Shown one piece after another: positions 7,465-16,559 of a stretch of DNA of 64,000 bases; positions within the stretch are counted from its first letter, which is position 1, and every line of letters starts with the position of its first letter. The position numbers and the translations under genes were made by a program. The DNA comes from Alkalihalobacillus trypoxylicola (lineage in GTDB: Bacteria; Bacillota; Bacilli; Bacillales; Bacillaceae_D). The notes under the pieces are model-generated. The model did no database searches. It was not told where the DNA came from and saw nothing but the letters and a program-made list of their open reading frames with translations. The stretch spans positions 1 to 64,000 of the forward strand of contig NZ_LTAO01000038.1 in NCBI RefSeq assembly GCF_001590785.1. The letters run 5' to 3'.

Positions 7465-8553
7465 GTGCGAAAAAGTATTTTGTTAGGATTCATTACTCTA
7501 TTAACATTAATCATGATAGCTTGCTCTGGAGAAGACACCTCTACGGAACCAACAGATGATGAAGAGCCGACAGATGATGCGCCAACGGAATCAACCTCAG
7601 GTGGAGGAAAGCTAGATGAAGTTTTAGCAAGAGATTATATTGTGATTGGTTCAAATAATACATTACCTGGTTTCGGATATGTAGGTTCATCAGGTGAAGA
7701 AGAGGGATTTGATGTAGAGTTTGGACAAGTGATTGCCGCCGCTATTTTCGGTGATAAGGATGCCGTTGAATTTCGTCCTCTATCAGCTCAAGAGCGTTTT
7801 ACAGCTCTACAGACAGGTGAGGTAGACGTGCTGATTCGAAATACGACTTGGACATTGACGAGAGATGTTGATGTAGGTTTAGCTTTTGGCCCTACGACAT
7901 TCTATGATGGTCAAGGGATGATGGTTCCAGCTGATTCAGGTATAAGCTCATTAGAAGATTTACAAGGTGCGAGAATTGGTGTGGAGCAGGGAACAACAAC
8001 AGAGCTGAATTTAACCGATCAAATGAGAGCTCGTAGTATTGATTTTGAACCTTTACTGTTTCCTGATAGAGATAGCTTAATAGCTGCCTATGAATCAGGT
8101 ACAGTTGATGCATGGACGACGGACCAATCTGGATTAGTATCTGCGTTTGAAGTATTAGCTGACCCAGATAATCATATTATTTTACCAGAAGTTTTATCTA
8201 AAGAGCCTTTAGGGCCTTCCGTATTAGATGGAGACACAAGATTTTTTGAGGTGATGTATTGGTCTGTAATGGCTACCATTCAAGCGGAAGAATTCGGAAT
8301 GACTTCTGATAATATCGATGAATTTTTGGATAGTGAGAATCCGGATATTCAAAGGTTCTTAGGAGTCGAGGAAGGGTTAGGTCAACAATTAGGCTTACCA
8401 GATGACTTTGCTTATCAAATAGTGAAACAGGTAGGAAATTATGGTGAAATATTTGACCGTAATATCGGAGCCGATAGTCCGTTTAATTTAGAGCGTGGTT
8501 TGAATGCACTTTATACAGATGGAGGAATTTTGTATTCTCCACCATTTAGATAA
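7465..8553 (+). CDS. aapJ: Amino acid ABC transporter substrate-binding lipoprotein (AapJ-like)
   Basis: The gene starts at GTG 7465 behind a GAGGGGGAATT ribosome site. A signal peptide ends with the lipobox MIAC, followed by a Thr/Glu/Asp-rich linker. The solute-binding domain belongs to the family 3 (SBP_bac_3) class: GFDVEFGQVIAAAIFG, SAQERFTALQTGEVDVLIRNTTWT and GARIGVEQGTTTELNL are typical of AapJ/BztA general amino acid binding proteins. It is the first of four genes in order binding protein - two long permeases - ATPase. The substrate range (probably several L-amino acids) is inferred from the family. Confidence 0.9.
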   Translation: MRKSILLGFITLLTLIMIACSGEDTSTEPTDDEEPTDDAPTESTSGGGKLDEVLARDYIVIGSNNTLPGFGYVGSSGEEEGFDVEFGQVIAAAIFGDKDAVEFRPLSAQERFTALQTGEVDVLIRNTTWTLTRDVDVGLAFGPTTFYDGQGMMVPADSGISSLEDLQGARIGVEQGTTTELNLTDQMRARSIDFEPLLFPDRDSLIAAYESGTVDAWTTDQSGLVSAFEVLADPDNHIILPEVLSKEPLGPSVLDGDTRFFEVMYWSVMATIQAEEFGMTSDNIDEFLDSENPDIQRFLGVEEGLGQQLGLPDDFAYQIVKQVGNYGEIFDRNIGADSPFNLERGLNALYTDGGILYSPPFR

Positions 8554-8565
8554 TGTAATTGGATA

Positions 8566-8597
8566 GAGTCTGCTCTTTTAATAGCAGGCTCTTTTCT
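8566..8597 (+). terminator. Hairpin between aapJ and aapQ
   Basis: GAGTCTGCT pairs with AGCAGGCTC across an 8-base loop and is followed by TTTTCTT. It probably ends a fraction of transcripts, giving more binding protein than permease. Confidence 0.7.
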
Positions 8598-8638
8598 TAT
8601 AAATAATAGGTCATCAATGAATTAAGGGAGGTAAATTC

Positions 8639-9814
8639 GTGGCTAATGGAAAAATAGAAGCCAGTGTACCTTTATGGAGAAACCGAAAATTTATTAGGGT
8701 TTTTTGGCAAATCGTCTTTCTTATCGTCTTATTTTTAGTTTCTGCATATTTTATTAATAATGCCATTCAAGGCTTAAATCGAGCAGGTCTTAGCTTTGGA
8801 TTTAGTTTTCTATCATCAACCGCTTCTTTTGCTATTTCAGATATAATTATCGAATATACACCTGCAGACAGTTATTTTCGTGCATTATTAGCAGGTTTTA
8901 TGAATACAATGCGAGTGGCTTTTATCGGAATTATTTTAACGACCATTATTGGAGTATTAGTTGGTGTGGCAAGATTATCCTCAAACTGGCTAGTAAGAGT
9001 ATTATCTGGTGCCTATGTTGAAATTTTTAGAAATACACCCGTGCTCGTTCAAATCTTTTTTTGGTATTTTGCGTTCTTCTTAACACTTCCAAGAATACAA
9101 GAAGTAGAATCCGTTTTTGGTGTCTTTTACTTTTCGAATCGTGGCTTTGCATTTCCGTGGTTAGAATGGAATGGAAGCATGGTCTGGCTCATCTTATTAA
9201 TTGGTGGAGTTGTACTTGGTCTTGTCGGGCGTACTATTTTGTTACGAAAACAAATTGCTTCGGGCAAACGGACTTATCCCCTTTTATCAGGAATGGCGAT
9301 TTTTGTACTAGCATGTGTGATTGCAGGGGTTGTAACAGGAGAAGGTCCTTGGTCCGTATCGGTTCCGTCGTTAGAGGGAGTAGGCTTTAGTGGAGGTAAT
9401 CGAATTAACCCAGAATTTGCCGCGATTTTATGCGGGTTAGTTTTTTATACAGCCACATATATTGCGGAAATCGTAAGAGGTGGTATTTTGGCTGTTCCTA
9501 AAGGACAGATCGAAGCTGCAAGTGCTCTAGGATTAAATAGTGGAAAGGTATTAAGGTTTGTCACTTTTCCGCAGGCAATCCGTATGATTATTCCTCCTGT
9601 GACTAGCCAATATTTAGGTTTAACGAAGAACTCTAGTTTGGCGATTGCCGTTGGTTATTTTGAAATATTAGCAGTCGGTAATACGATTATGAACCAAGCA
9701 GGAAAGGTGTTAGAAATCATTATTATATGGATGCTCGTTTACTTAACCCTAAGTTTAATCACATCGTTAATCATGAATATATTTAACCATTACACAAGAA
9801 TTGTAGAGAGGTGA
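8639..9814 (+). CDS. aapQ: Amino acid ABC transporter permease (AapQ-like)
   Basis: Start is GTG at 8639 after AAGGGAGG. The protein has 391 residues, longer than ordinary His/Glu-type permeases because of an extra hydrophobic insert between about 150 and 250, as in AapQ/BztB. It has about eight membrane segments; the EAA loop facing the ATPase is visible as GQIEAASALGLNSGKVLRFVTFPQAIR. It partners with the next permease (4-base gap) and the ATPase at 11021. Confidence 0.9.
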   Translation: MANGKIEASVPLWRNRKFIRVFWQIVFLIVLFLVSAYFINNAIQGLNRAGLSFGFSFLSSTASFAISDIIIEYTPADSYFRALLAGFMNTMRVAFIGIILTTIIGVLVGVARLSSNWLVRVLSGAYVEIFRNTPVLVQIFFWYFAFFLTLPRIQEVESVFGVFYFSNRGFAFPWLEWNGSMVWLILLIGGVVLGLVGRTILLRKQIASGKRTYPLLSGMAIFVLACVIAGVVTGEGPWSVSVPSLEGVGFSGGNRINPEFAAILCGLVFYTATYIAEIVRGGILAVPKGQIEAASALGLNSGKVLRFVTFPQAIRMIIPPVTSQYLGLTKNSSLAIAVGYFEILAVGNTIMNQAGKVLEIIIIWMLVYLTLSLITSLIMNIFNHYTRIVER

Positions 9815-9818
9815 GGAC

Positions 9819-11009
9819 ATGGAACCTAAACTAACGAAAGGTCCAGGCGTTAGTCTGAAAAATAAGCCTAATTTCATTCAATGGCTAAAGCTAAATTTAT
9901 TTAATAGCTGGTTTAATACTTTATTAACGGTCCTCTCACTTGTTGTAATCGTTTCTGTATTAACAGGTGTAATCACTTGGGGGGTTGGTGCCAATTGGTC
10001 CGTTATATCAGCTAATTTTAAACTTTTAATTATTGGACAATACCCAGTAGCTCATTTATGGAGAGCTTGGGTTAGTCTATTAGTTTTAATGTTCTTGTTA
10101 GGACTTTCCTATGGACTGTACAGGAATAATATTTTAAAGGTTGTCTTTTATTTTATTGCTGCTTTAGTCGCTCTACATGTAGTCTTACCTTTTATTACAA
10201 TCGGATCGAAGGGATGGCTTGTTGGAGCAATTGCAACATTATTTATGGGAATGCTTATTGGGAGACGCTTTCCTTCATTAAAGAAGTTTTCTATAGTAGG
10301 TTGGTTATTATTATACCCGGTCGTGATTTTTTTCTTAAATGGCTTTGGAATTTTACCTACAGTTAAAACGAATGCTTGGGGAGGCTTTACCTTAAACATT
10401 ATTATTGCCTCTAGTGCGATTGTCTTTTCGTTTCCATTAGGGGTACTGTTAGCGCTCGGCAGAGCTAGTAAATTACCTGTGATTCGATCCGTTTGTATAT
10501 TTTATATTGAATTAATAAGAGGAGTTCCTTTAATTTCACTATTAATAGTTGCTATGCTCGTCATTCCACTGTTTTTACCTGCTGGAATTACCATTGATAG
10601 TATTTTAAGAGTAACGATAGCCGTCACATTATTTAATGCGGCTTATATCGCAGAGAATGTCAGGGGTGGATTGCAATCTATTCCTAAAAGTCAATATGAA
10701 GCTGCAGATGCTCTAGGGTTAAATGTTTGGAAGAGAACGGCGTTTATTATATTACCTCAAGCACTTCGAGTGACGGTTCCGTCTATGGTCGGACAATCCA
10801 TTTCTATTTTTAAAGATACAACACTAGTCGCTATTGTAGGTGTGGTTGATTTATTAGGAATTGGTCGTGCCGTGATGGCAAACCCTGAATTTTTAGGTAC
10901 TCAGAAAGAAATTTATGTATTTGTTGCTTTTGTGTTTTGGTTATTCTGCTATCTTATGTCCATTACAAGCAAACAAATTGAGAAATCTTTAAAAACAAGT
11001 CACTCTTAA
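9819..11009 (+). CDS. aapM: Amino acid ABC transporter permease (AapM-like)
   Basis: The second, 396-residue permease also has the long AapM/BztC form: an N-terminal membrane helix, a central set of hydrophobic segments, and a C-terminal BPD_transp_1 domain. The EAA loop [20 protein letters not shown] lies at about residues 288-307. It begins four bases after aapQ and is followed at 11 bases by aapP. The pair would form the heterodimeric membrane channel. Confidence 0.9.
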   Translation: MEPKLTKGPGVSLKNKPNFIQWLKLNLFNSWFNTLLTVLSLVVIVSVLTGVITWGVGANWSVISANFKLLIIGQYPVAHLWRAWVSLLVLMFLLGLSYGLYRNNILKVVFYFIAALVALHVVLPFITIGSKGWLVGAIATLFMGMLIGRRFPSLKKFSIVGWLLLYPVVIFFLNGFGILPTVKTNAWGGFTLNIIIASSAIVFSFPLGVLLALGRASKLPVIRSVCIFYIELIRGVPLISLLIVAMLVIPLFLPAGITIDSILRVTIAVTLFNAAYIAENVRGGLQSIPKSQYEAADALGLNVWKRTAFIILPQALRVTVPSMVGQSISIFKDTTLVAIVGVVDLLGIGRAVMANPEFLGTQKEIYVFVAFVFWLFCYLMSITSKQIEKSLKTSHS

Positions 11010-11020
11010 GGAGGATTTTC

Positions 11021-11803
11021 ATGAAATTAGCAGTTGAAGATTTTGACCCTACGATTCCTTTAGAAGAAAGAGAAGATATTATTAAATGTGCTGGGGTCAA
11101 TAAATGGTATAGCAATGATTTACATGTTTTAAAAAATGTTGATATTTCAATAAAAAGAGGCGAGATTGTCTGTGTACTCGGACCTTCTGGCTCTGGGAAA
11201 TCGACGTTTATTCGTACGATAAATGGTTTAGAAGAAATTCAAGAAGGCTCTATTGAAGTAGATGGAATGGAATTAACGGATGATATTAAGAAACGAGAAG
11301 CGATTCGAATGGAAACAGGAATGGTTTTTCAATCCTTTAATCTCTTCCCTCATTTAACGATTATGAAAAACATTACGTTATCACCGATTTGGGTAAGAAA
11401 ATGGCCGAAGAAAAAAGCGGAGGAAATCGCATTAGGCTTATTAGAACGTGTTGGAATACCAGAGCAATTACACAAATTCCCAGGGCAGCTTTCAGGTGGT
11501 CAGCAACAAAGGGTAGCGATTGCCCGGGCGCTAGCCATGCAGCCTAAAATTATGCTGTTTGACGAGCCTACATCTGCTCTTGATCCAGAAATGGTAAAAG
11601 AGGTGCTAGACGTAATGAAAGAACTATGTCATACAGGAATGACGATGATTGTTGTGACTCATGAAATGGGCTTTGCCAGAGAAGTTGCCGATCGAATTGT
11701 TCTTTTTGATGAAGGTGAAATCGTCGAAACGGGAACTCCCTCTGAATTATTTGACAATCCTAAACACGAAAGAACGAAATTATTTTTATCTAAAATCATT
11801 TAA
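11021..11803 (+). CDS. aapP: Amino acid ABC transporter ATPase (AapP/GlnQ-like)
   Basis: This 260-residue ATPase has Walker A (GPSGSGKST), Q-loop ([11 protein letters not shown]), the signature LSGGQQQR, Walker B ([13 protein letters not shown]) and the switch His in VVTHEMGFA. It is closest to the polar amino acid (GlnQ/HisP) type. An unusual N-terminal extension of about 20 residues precedes the ABC fold ([17 protein letters not shown]), also seen in some AapP/BztD proteins. It is the last gene of the operon; an intrinsic terminator follows. Confidence 0.94.
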   Translation: MKLAVEDFDPTIPLEEREDIIKCAGVNKWYSNDLHVLKNVDISIKRGEIVCVLGPSGSGKSTFIRTINGLEEIQEGSIEVDGMELTDDIKKREAIRMETGMVFQSFNLFPHLTIMKNITLSPIWVRKWPKKKAEEIALGLLERVGIPEQLHKFPGQLSGGQQQRVAIARALAMQPKIMLFDEPTSALDPEMVKEVLDVMKELCHTGMTMIVVTHEMGFAREVADRIVLFDEGEIVETGTPSELFDNPKHERTKLFLSKII

Positions 11804-11828
11804 GGGTCGTAATAAGAAAAATATCAAA

Positions 11829-11873
11829 AAGGCTTTAAATCCTTATTCTTTAGAGGGTTTAAAGCTTTTTTTT
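11829..11873 (+). terminator. Intrinsic terminator of the aap operon
   Basis: AGGCTTTAAATCC pairs with GGGTTTAAAGCTT and runs into an eight-T tract. Confidence 0.88.
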
Positions 11874-11900
11874 AGTAGAGAGCAAAAAAGTGTTATTGCT

Positions 11901-11914
11901 CGTAAGCGTTATCA
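11901..11914 (+). promoter_or_regulatory. Candidate cre (CcpA) site upstream of the yetA-like gene
   Basis: CGTAAGCGTTATCA fits the cre pattern TGNNANCGNTNNCA at all fixed positions except the first. It lies 43 bp before the start, a plausible position for catabolite repression. Confidence 0.5.
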
Positions 11915-11956
11915 TTTGTATGGTTAGATACGAAACATACAAAGGAGTGACTAAAG

Positions 11957-14497
11957 ATGAAATTAAATTGGTTAGAATCACCAGCTCATACCCCAGTAGG
12001 TGTTTCATTTGGAGTTCCATGGAAAAGAGGAGAGCTTGAAAAAAATACTACGTTCCAATTAAAGGGGAGCAATGATATTGAAGTAGAATCATGGCCAATG
12101 GCCTTTTGGCCTGATGGTAGTGTAAAGTGGACAGGCCATTCTGCGGTCATAACTGATCCAAAAGAAGAGTCGTTTAAGTTAACACCACTGAGCCATGAAA
12201 CTGAAAAATCTTCCATTATTAAAATAGAAGAAGAGAACTCTTTTATAAAAATTCAAAGTCATTCATTAGAATGTGTGATTGAGAAGCAAGGTGAGACGGT
12301 CATACATTCAATAAAAAAAGACGGCATTCCACTAACACAATCAGGTAAGCTGCTCGCGTTATTTGAATATCGAAATGAGGAAAAAAAGCAGGTTCAATAT
12401 GAGACATTTACTAGTATAGTAGAAACGGTCGAGGTTGAACAAGTGAATTCAGTTCGAGCGGTAGTGAAGGTAACGGGAATGCATAAGTGTGAAAATACCA
12501 ATAGTGAGAAGCTACCTTTTGTATTAAGACTGTATTTTCATCAATCATTAGATACTATAAAGATGGTACATACCTTTATTTATGATGGTAATCCAAACGT
12601 AGATTTTATTAAAGGTCTTGGGATTACCTTTAAAACAAGTTTAAAGGGAAAGCCTTGGAATCGTCATATTCGTTTTGGTGGAGACCAGGCAGTCTATACT
12701 GAGCCTGCTCAATTACTTTTAACACGTAGATACCCAGATGGAAAAGGGTATTATCCAGAGCAATTAGAAGGTAAGAAGATTGTATTTGATGAAGTAGAAG
12801 ACCAGGATTTAATAGAGCATGTAAGTGATCATGCGGTATGGAATGACTTTAAGTTAATTCAAGATAGTGCCGACCATTTTAAGATGAGTAAAAGAACAGA
12901 TCGTAATCATGCCTGGGTTGACATGACTCACGGTTCACGCTCTTTAGGGCTTGCCTATTTAGGTGGAGAACAGGGTGGGGTAGCTTTCGGGTTAAAGAAT
13001 TTTTGGCAAAAGCATCCTTCCACTCTCGAAATCGCTGGTTTGAATGAAGAAGAATCAGACTTTACCTTATGGTTTTGGTCTTCTGAAACAGAGGCTATGG
13101 ATTTAAGGCATTATGATGATGACACTCATGTTCTAAGTTCTTATGAGGGCTTTGATGAATGGAGGGCGACTCCAACTGGAATAGCGAATACAAATGAGTG
13201 CTATTTGCAGCTGTTTTCTAATAGTCCGAGCAATCAAGAGCTAACGAATTTAGCCATACAGTGGCAGCAAACGACTCTTTTAACATGTGAGCCGGAATAT
13301 TATTATGAAACAAAGGTTTTTGGAAAGTGGAGTCTTCCTGATAGAAACAACCCATTAAAAGCTCAATTAGAGCAACATTTAGATGATTCTTTTACCTTTT
13401 ATCAATCAGAAATAGAACAAAGAAAATGGTATGGTTTTTGGGATTATGGAGATGTGATGCATACGTATGATCCTCATAGACATCAATGGAGATATGACGT
13501 AGGTGGCTTTGCTTGGCAAAATACAGAATTAGTTCCAAATATGTGGTTATGGTATTCATTTTTACGTACTGGACGAGCAGATGTATTTAAATTAGCAGAA
13601 GAAATGACAAGACATACGAGTGAAGTCGACCAATATCATTTAGGCGAATATAAAGGTCTTGGCTCAAGGCATAATGTCAAGCACTGGGGCTGTGGTTGTA
13701 AAGAAGCTCGAATAAGTATGGCAGGCCTGCATAAATTTTATTATTTCTTAACGACGGACGAACGGACTTTAGACGTTATATCGGATGTTAAGGATGCTGA
13801 TTTTGCTCTTCTAAATTTAGATCCTATGCGTGAATTTTATGATAAAGACGAAAGTTTTCCTACACATGCAAGAATAGGTCCAGATTGGTCTGCGTTTGTA
13901 TCAAATTGGTTATCAGAGTGGGAACGGACAGAAAATAAAACCTACCAGCAAAAAATTATAAAAGGAATAGAAGCTCTGAAAAAAATGCCACGAAAGCTCT
14001 TATCTGGTCCAACGTTAGGGTATGACCCAGAGAGTGGTGAGCTTTTAGCCTTTAATGATGGGTCAGCTTCTTATCACATGGTTATTTCCTTTGGTGCTCC
14101 GCAAGTATGGATGGAACTAGCTGACGTTTTAGAGGATGATGAATGGAAAAATATGATTGCGGAATTTGGTGAATTTTATACGTTCTCTGATGAAGAAAAA
14201 AGAGAGAGAACGAACGGTGAATTGTCAAATCAAGTATTCCATTGGCCCATGTTTTCCTCAGGAATGGTCGCTTATGCAGCTTTTGTAAAATCTGATCCAA
14301 AGCTTGCCGAAATCGCCTGGAAGTATTTATTAGATGAGTCGATTACAGGAATGAGTTTTCCGCTAGATAAGAAACAGCAAAAGGTACAAGCGTGGAAAGA
14401 GATTGAGGAAATACCTTGGATTTCAACTAACGTTATTTCACAATGGTGTCTCAATACAATTGTGGCATTAGAATTAATTGGAGATGAGCTATCTTAA
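11957..14497 (+). CDS. yetA: YetA-like exo-rhamnogalacturonan lyase family protein (PL26-like)
   Basis: This large (846-residue) protein has no signal peptide, so it is intracellular. N-terminal sequences such as SPAHTPVGVSFGVPWKRGEL and WPDGSVKWTGHSAV are hallmarks of the PcRGLX/YetA architecture: an N-terminal RIFT barrel, a central beta-sandwich and a C-terminal alpha/alpha toroid (about residues 480-840, with WYGFWDYGDVMHTYD and HVKHWGCGCKEARIS-like motifs). PcRGLX, the founding PL26 enzyme, removes unsaturated disaccharides from rhamnogalacturonan I; activity here is inferred from the family. It is followed by the DUF1961 gene, as partner-like yes/yet genes often are in Bacilli. Confidence 0.82.
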   Translation: MKLNWLESPAHTPVGVSFGVPWKRGELEKNTTFQLKGSNDIEVESWPMAFWPDGSVKWTGHSAVITDPKEESFKLTPLSHETEKSSIIKIEEENSFIKIQSHSLECVIEKQGETVIHSIKKDGIPLTQSGKLLALFEYRNEEKKQVQYETFTSIVETVEVEQVNSVRAVVKVTGMHKCENTNSEKLPFVLRLYFHQSLDTIKMVHTFIYDGNPNVDFIKGLGITFKTSLKGKPWNRHIRFGGDQAVYTEPAQLLLTRRYPDGKGYYPEQLEGKKIVFDEVEDQDLIEHVSDHAVWNDFKLIQDSADHFKMSKRTDRNHAWVDMTHGSRSLGLAYLGGEQGGVAFGLKNFWQKHPSTLEIAGLNEEESDFTLWFWSSETEAMDLRHYDDDTHVLSSYEGFDEWRATPTGIANTNECYLQLFSNSPSNQELTNLAIQWQQTTLLTCEPEYYYETKVFGKWSLPDRNNPLKAQLEQHLDDSFTFYQSEIEQRKWYGFWDYGDVMHTYDPHRHQWRYDVGGFAWQNTELVPNMWLWYSFLRTGRADVFKLAEEMTRHTSEVDQYHLGEYKGLGSRHNVKHWGCGCKEARISMAGLHKFYYFLTTDERTLDVISDVKDADFALLNLDPMREFYDKDESFPTHARIGPDWSAFVSNWLSEWERTENKTYQQKIIKGIEALKKMPRKLLSGPTLGYDPESGELLAFNDGSASYHMVISFGAPQVWMELADVLEDDEWKNMIAEFGEFYTFSDEEKRERTNGELSNQVFHWPMFSSGMVAYAAFVKSDPKLAEIAWKYLLDESITGMSFPLDKKQQKVQAWKEIEEIPWISTNVISQWCLNTIVALELIGDELS

Positions 14498-14535
14498 AAC
14501 GGTATGGAAAAAGCTCTATGTAAAGGAGGAAAACA

Positions 14536-15237
14536 ATGAAAAAACTTCAATTTGAAAAAGGCGAATGCTTATATGAGAATTCTCTGCAATCTGTAGATGA
14601 TGTGAAAGATTGGATTTCTGAGGGAGAAGTCAATATTTCTAGCTTAGATAACCGACTATTATTAAAAAATGTAAAGGATCCTGACGTATATGGAGATCAT
14701 GCTCATTGGTTGCTTTGGTGTAATCAAAAATTTCCAGACGATATTATTATAGAGTGGGATTTCTTACCATTAGAAGAGCCAGGGTTATGTATGATGTTTT
14801 TTTCTGCTGAAGGAAAAAACAAGAAAGATTTATTTGATGCTCAATTAGAAAAACGCGATGGGTATTATCCACAATATCACTCCGGAGATATGAATACGTA
14901 CCATTTATCATACTTTAGACATAAATACGAAGAAGAACGTGCATTTCGAACGTGTAATTTAAGAAAAAGCCATGGCTTTCATTTGGTCACTTCAGGGGCA
15001 GATCCTTTGCCTCCGGTAGAGGATGTACTGGCTCCTTATCAAATGAAGCTGGTTAAATATCAAAATATCATCCAATTTTCCATTAATGAATTACCGATTC
15101 TTTATTGGGAGGATGATGGTGAGACATATGGCGAAGTCTTACAAGGTGGGTATATCGGCTTTAGGCAAATGGCTCCAATGATAGCAAGCTATGCTAACCT
15201 AAGAGTGTCAAAAGCCATATTGAAAGAGTCCCTATAA
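14536..15237 (+). CDS. yesU: YesU-like DUF1961 protein
   Basis: The 233-residue cytoplasmic protein matches the DUF1961/YesU family, which has a concanavalin-type jelly-roll fold. Recognisable segments are the N-terminal 'GECLYENSL', the HWLLWCNQKFPDDIIIEWDF strand region, and GGYIGFRQMAPMIASYAN-LRV at the end. The function of YesU is not established; in B. subtilis it sits among rhamnogalacturonan genes. An AAAGGAGG site precedes the ATG, and the gene lies 38 bases behind the yetA-like gene, so the two are very likely co-transcribed. Confidence 0.82.
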   Translation: MKKLQFEKGECLYENSLQSVDDVKDWISEGEVNISSLDNRLLLKNVKDPDVYGDHAHWLLWCNQKFPDDIIIEWDFLPLEEPGLCMMFFSAEGKNKKDLFDAQLEKRDGYYPQYHSGDMNTYHLSYFRHKYEEERAFRTCNLRKSHGFHLVTSGADPLPPVEDVLAPYQMKLVKYQNIIQFSINELPILYWEDDGETYGEVLQGGYIGFRQMAPMIASYANLRVSKAILKESL

Positions 15238-15244
15238 AAATAGA

Positions 15245-15540
15245 GTTTCTGAGCGGGGATGCGACCTCATGAGAGAAACTGAGATAATTTTGAAATAGAT
15301 TCAAACATCAACAACGAACCATGAACCCTCCTTACTGTGAAAATGGAGGGTTTTTTTGAACTTCTAGATTTCCTATGAAAGGCGTAAGCTAGCAAACACA
15401 AGACACGAAGACTCCAGAGGGAGGAAGTGGCCATGCTAAATTTACTTTAAAACACCCATTGGACGCGGCTGGGGAGCGAACAGCAAAGCATCTAACAAGT
15501 GTGGAGTTACTTATCCATGCGGATGGTTCACCTTCGTTTT
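15245..15540 (+). repeat. Family F1 dispersed repeat
   Basis: The element contains a terminator-like hairpin (AACCCTCC ... GGAGGGTTTTTTT, about 15321-15357), which may also terminate the yetA-yesU transcript. It is followed by the F1 body: 'ttcctatg', 'gcgtaagctagc', 'acaagacacgaagactccag', 'ggcgaacag'-like stretches, and a degenerate right end (ggttcaccttcgttttt). Confidence 0.7.
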
Positions 15541-15612
15541 TGAGAATTTAATGCTTATTTACAAAGATCTATTATATAATGGAATAATATTCAAAAAAAG
15601 GGAGCTGTTTGC

Positions 15613-16068
15613 ATGTGGAGTGCCGTGAAGAGAGGATTACTAGCATTAATTATTTTTATAGTAGGAATACTTTTTGCTATTGTCATCTATGATCCGCACA
15701 AACATCATTATTTAGATAAAGAGCTAAATGAAATGATTAATGAACAAGAAATACGGAGTATCACAATACTGGATAAACACTACGATGAGTTTTATCGTTA
15801 TGAATTAAAAGAAAAGGAATTTACCACACTATTTGAGTCACTTAATATAAAAATGAATAAACCTAAAGACTTTTATGTTATTGATTTTGATTTTCAATAT
15901 TACATTTCAATAAGTACAGGAAGAGAAAGCTATTCAATCATCTACGGACGTGATGAACATCATTCAGGCATTAGCCTCGGACGCCATGAATACATGATTA
16001 TAAGTGAAGATTATTTAGCTGATTTTTTTAATGCCATTGAAGGTTGGGAAGAAATAAGCTTCGATTAA
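15613..16068 (+). CDS. Hypothetical protein with one N-terminal membrane helix
   Basis: I do not recognise a family. The 151-residue protein starts behind a GGGAGCTG site, has a membrane helix at about 8-27 (LLALIIFIVGILFAIVIYD), then an acidic, aromatic-rich soluble domain (about 30-151) probably outside the cell. It stands alone between an F1 repeat and its own terminator and has no obvious link to the sugar genes on either side. Confidence 0.65.
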   Translation: MWSAVKRGLLALIIFIVGILFAIVIYDPHKHHYLDKELNEMINEQEIRSITILDKHYDEFYRYELKEKEFTTLFESLNIKMNKPKDFYVIDFDFQYYISISTGRESYSIIYGRDEHHSGISLGRHEYMIISEDYLADFFNAIEGWEEISFD

Positions 16069-16087
16069 ACAAAATAAAAGACTTAAG

Positions 16088-16119
16088 CTAACTTTAAAAA
16101 GGGTTAGTTTTTTTGTTTT
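16088..16119 (+). terminator. Intrinsic terminator after the 15.6-kb gene
   Basis: CTAACTT and GGGTTAG form the stem (with G-U pairs), followed by TTTTTTTG and further T-rich sequence. Confidence 0.65.
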
Positions 16120-16125
16120 TTTTAT

Positions 16126-16385
16126 GTGAGTGAATTTCATAATTGCTCTATAAACGAATAAAACCGAACGTATCTTATAAAATATTTTAAACGTTTGCGA
16201 ATTAACTTCTTGATTGAAACGGTAGGTAGTGACTCCCAAAGGATCAGCGCAGTCTGAAGATCCACTCTGGCGAAGCTCTGCGTAGTCAGAGTTAGCTAAG
16301 CCCTTGGGAAAGCATCTACCTAAAGTGAAAATCAAAAACCTAATCGTTCCGTTTTCAAGATAAGAATGAAGAAATTGATTCATTT
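16126..16385 (+). repeat. Family F2 long-hairpin repeat
   Basis: The core at about 16219-16325 starts TAGGTAGTGACTCCCAAAGG and ends CCCTTGGGAAAGCATCTACCTA, which pair as an outer stem; an inner stem is formed by CTCTG...CAGAG. Outside this lie AACGG / CCGTT arms. The flanks GTGAATTTCAT (5') and GAAATTGATTCAT (3') are shared with other copies and may be terminal inverted repeats. A reading frame through it on the minus strand exists only because the repeat lacks stops there. Confidence 0.78.
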
Positions 16386-16503
16386 TAAAACCATATCGTG
16401 ATGTTCTAAATCATTTTCTAAAAAGGGTTTTTTGAATTTTTAAGAGTCTTAATAAAGCTTTACAAAACTTTTATTTCAAAAATTAAAAAAGATATACAAA
16501 TAC

Positions 16504-16547
16504 AAACAAACATATGTTAAACTTAAAACAGAAATAAACAAACATAT
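16504..16547 (+). promoter_or_regulatory. 12-bp direct repeat, candidate rhamnose-regulator operator
   Basis: AAACAAACATAT occurs exactly at 16504-16515 and 16536-16547, 32 bp apart (about three helical turns), directly upstream of the rhaEW ribosome site. The DeoR-type regulator encoded at 19189 is the natural candidate to bind it. Confidence 0.5.
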
Positions 16548-16559
16548 CCGGAGGTAATC

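Noticed and set aside
16015-16383. Minus-strand reading frame through an F2 repeat, with similar translations at 30634-30903 and 57134-57430 (LGRCFPKGL, RQSGSS, DPLGVTTYR)
   Set aside because: The shared peptide follows from the shared hairpin DNA; there is no ribosome site, the frames start and stop in different places, and the outer-stem pairing explains the conservation better than coding.
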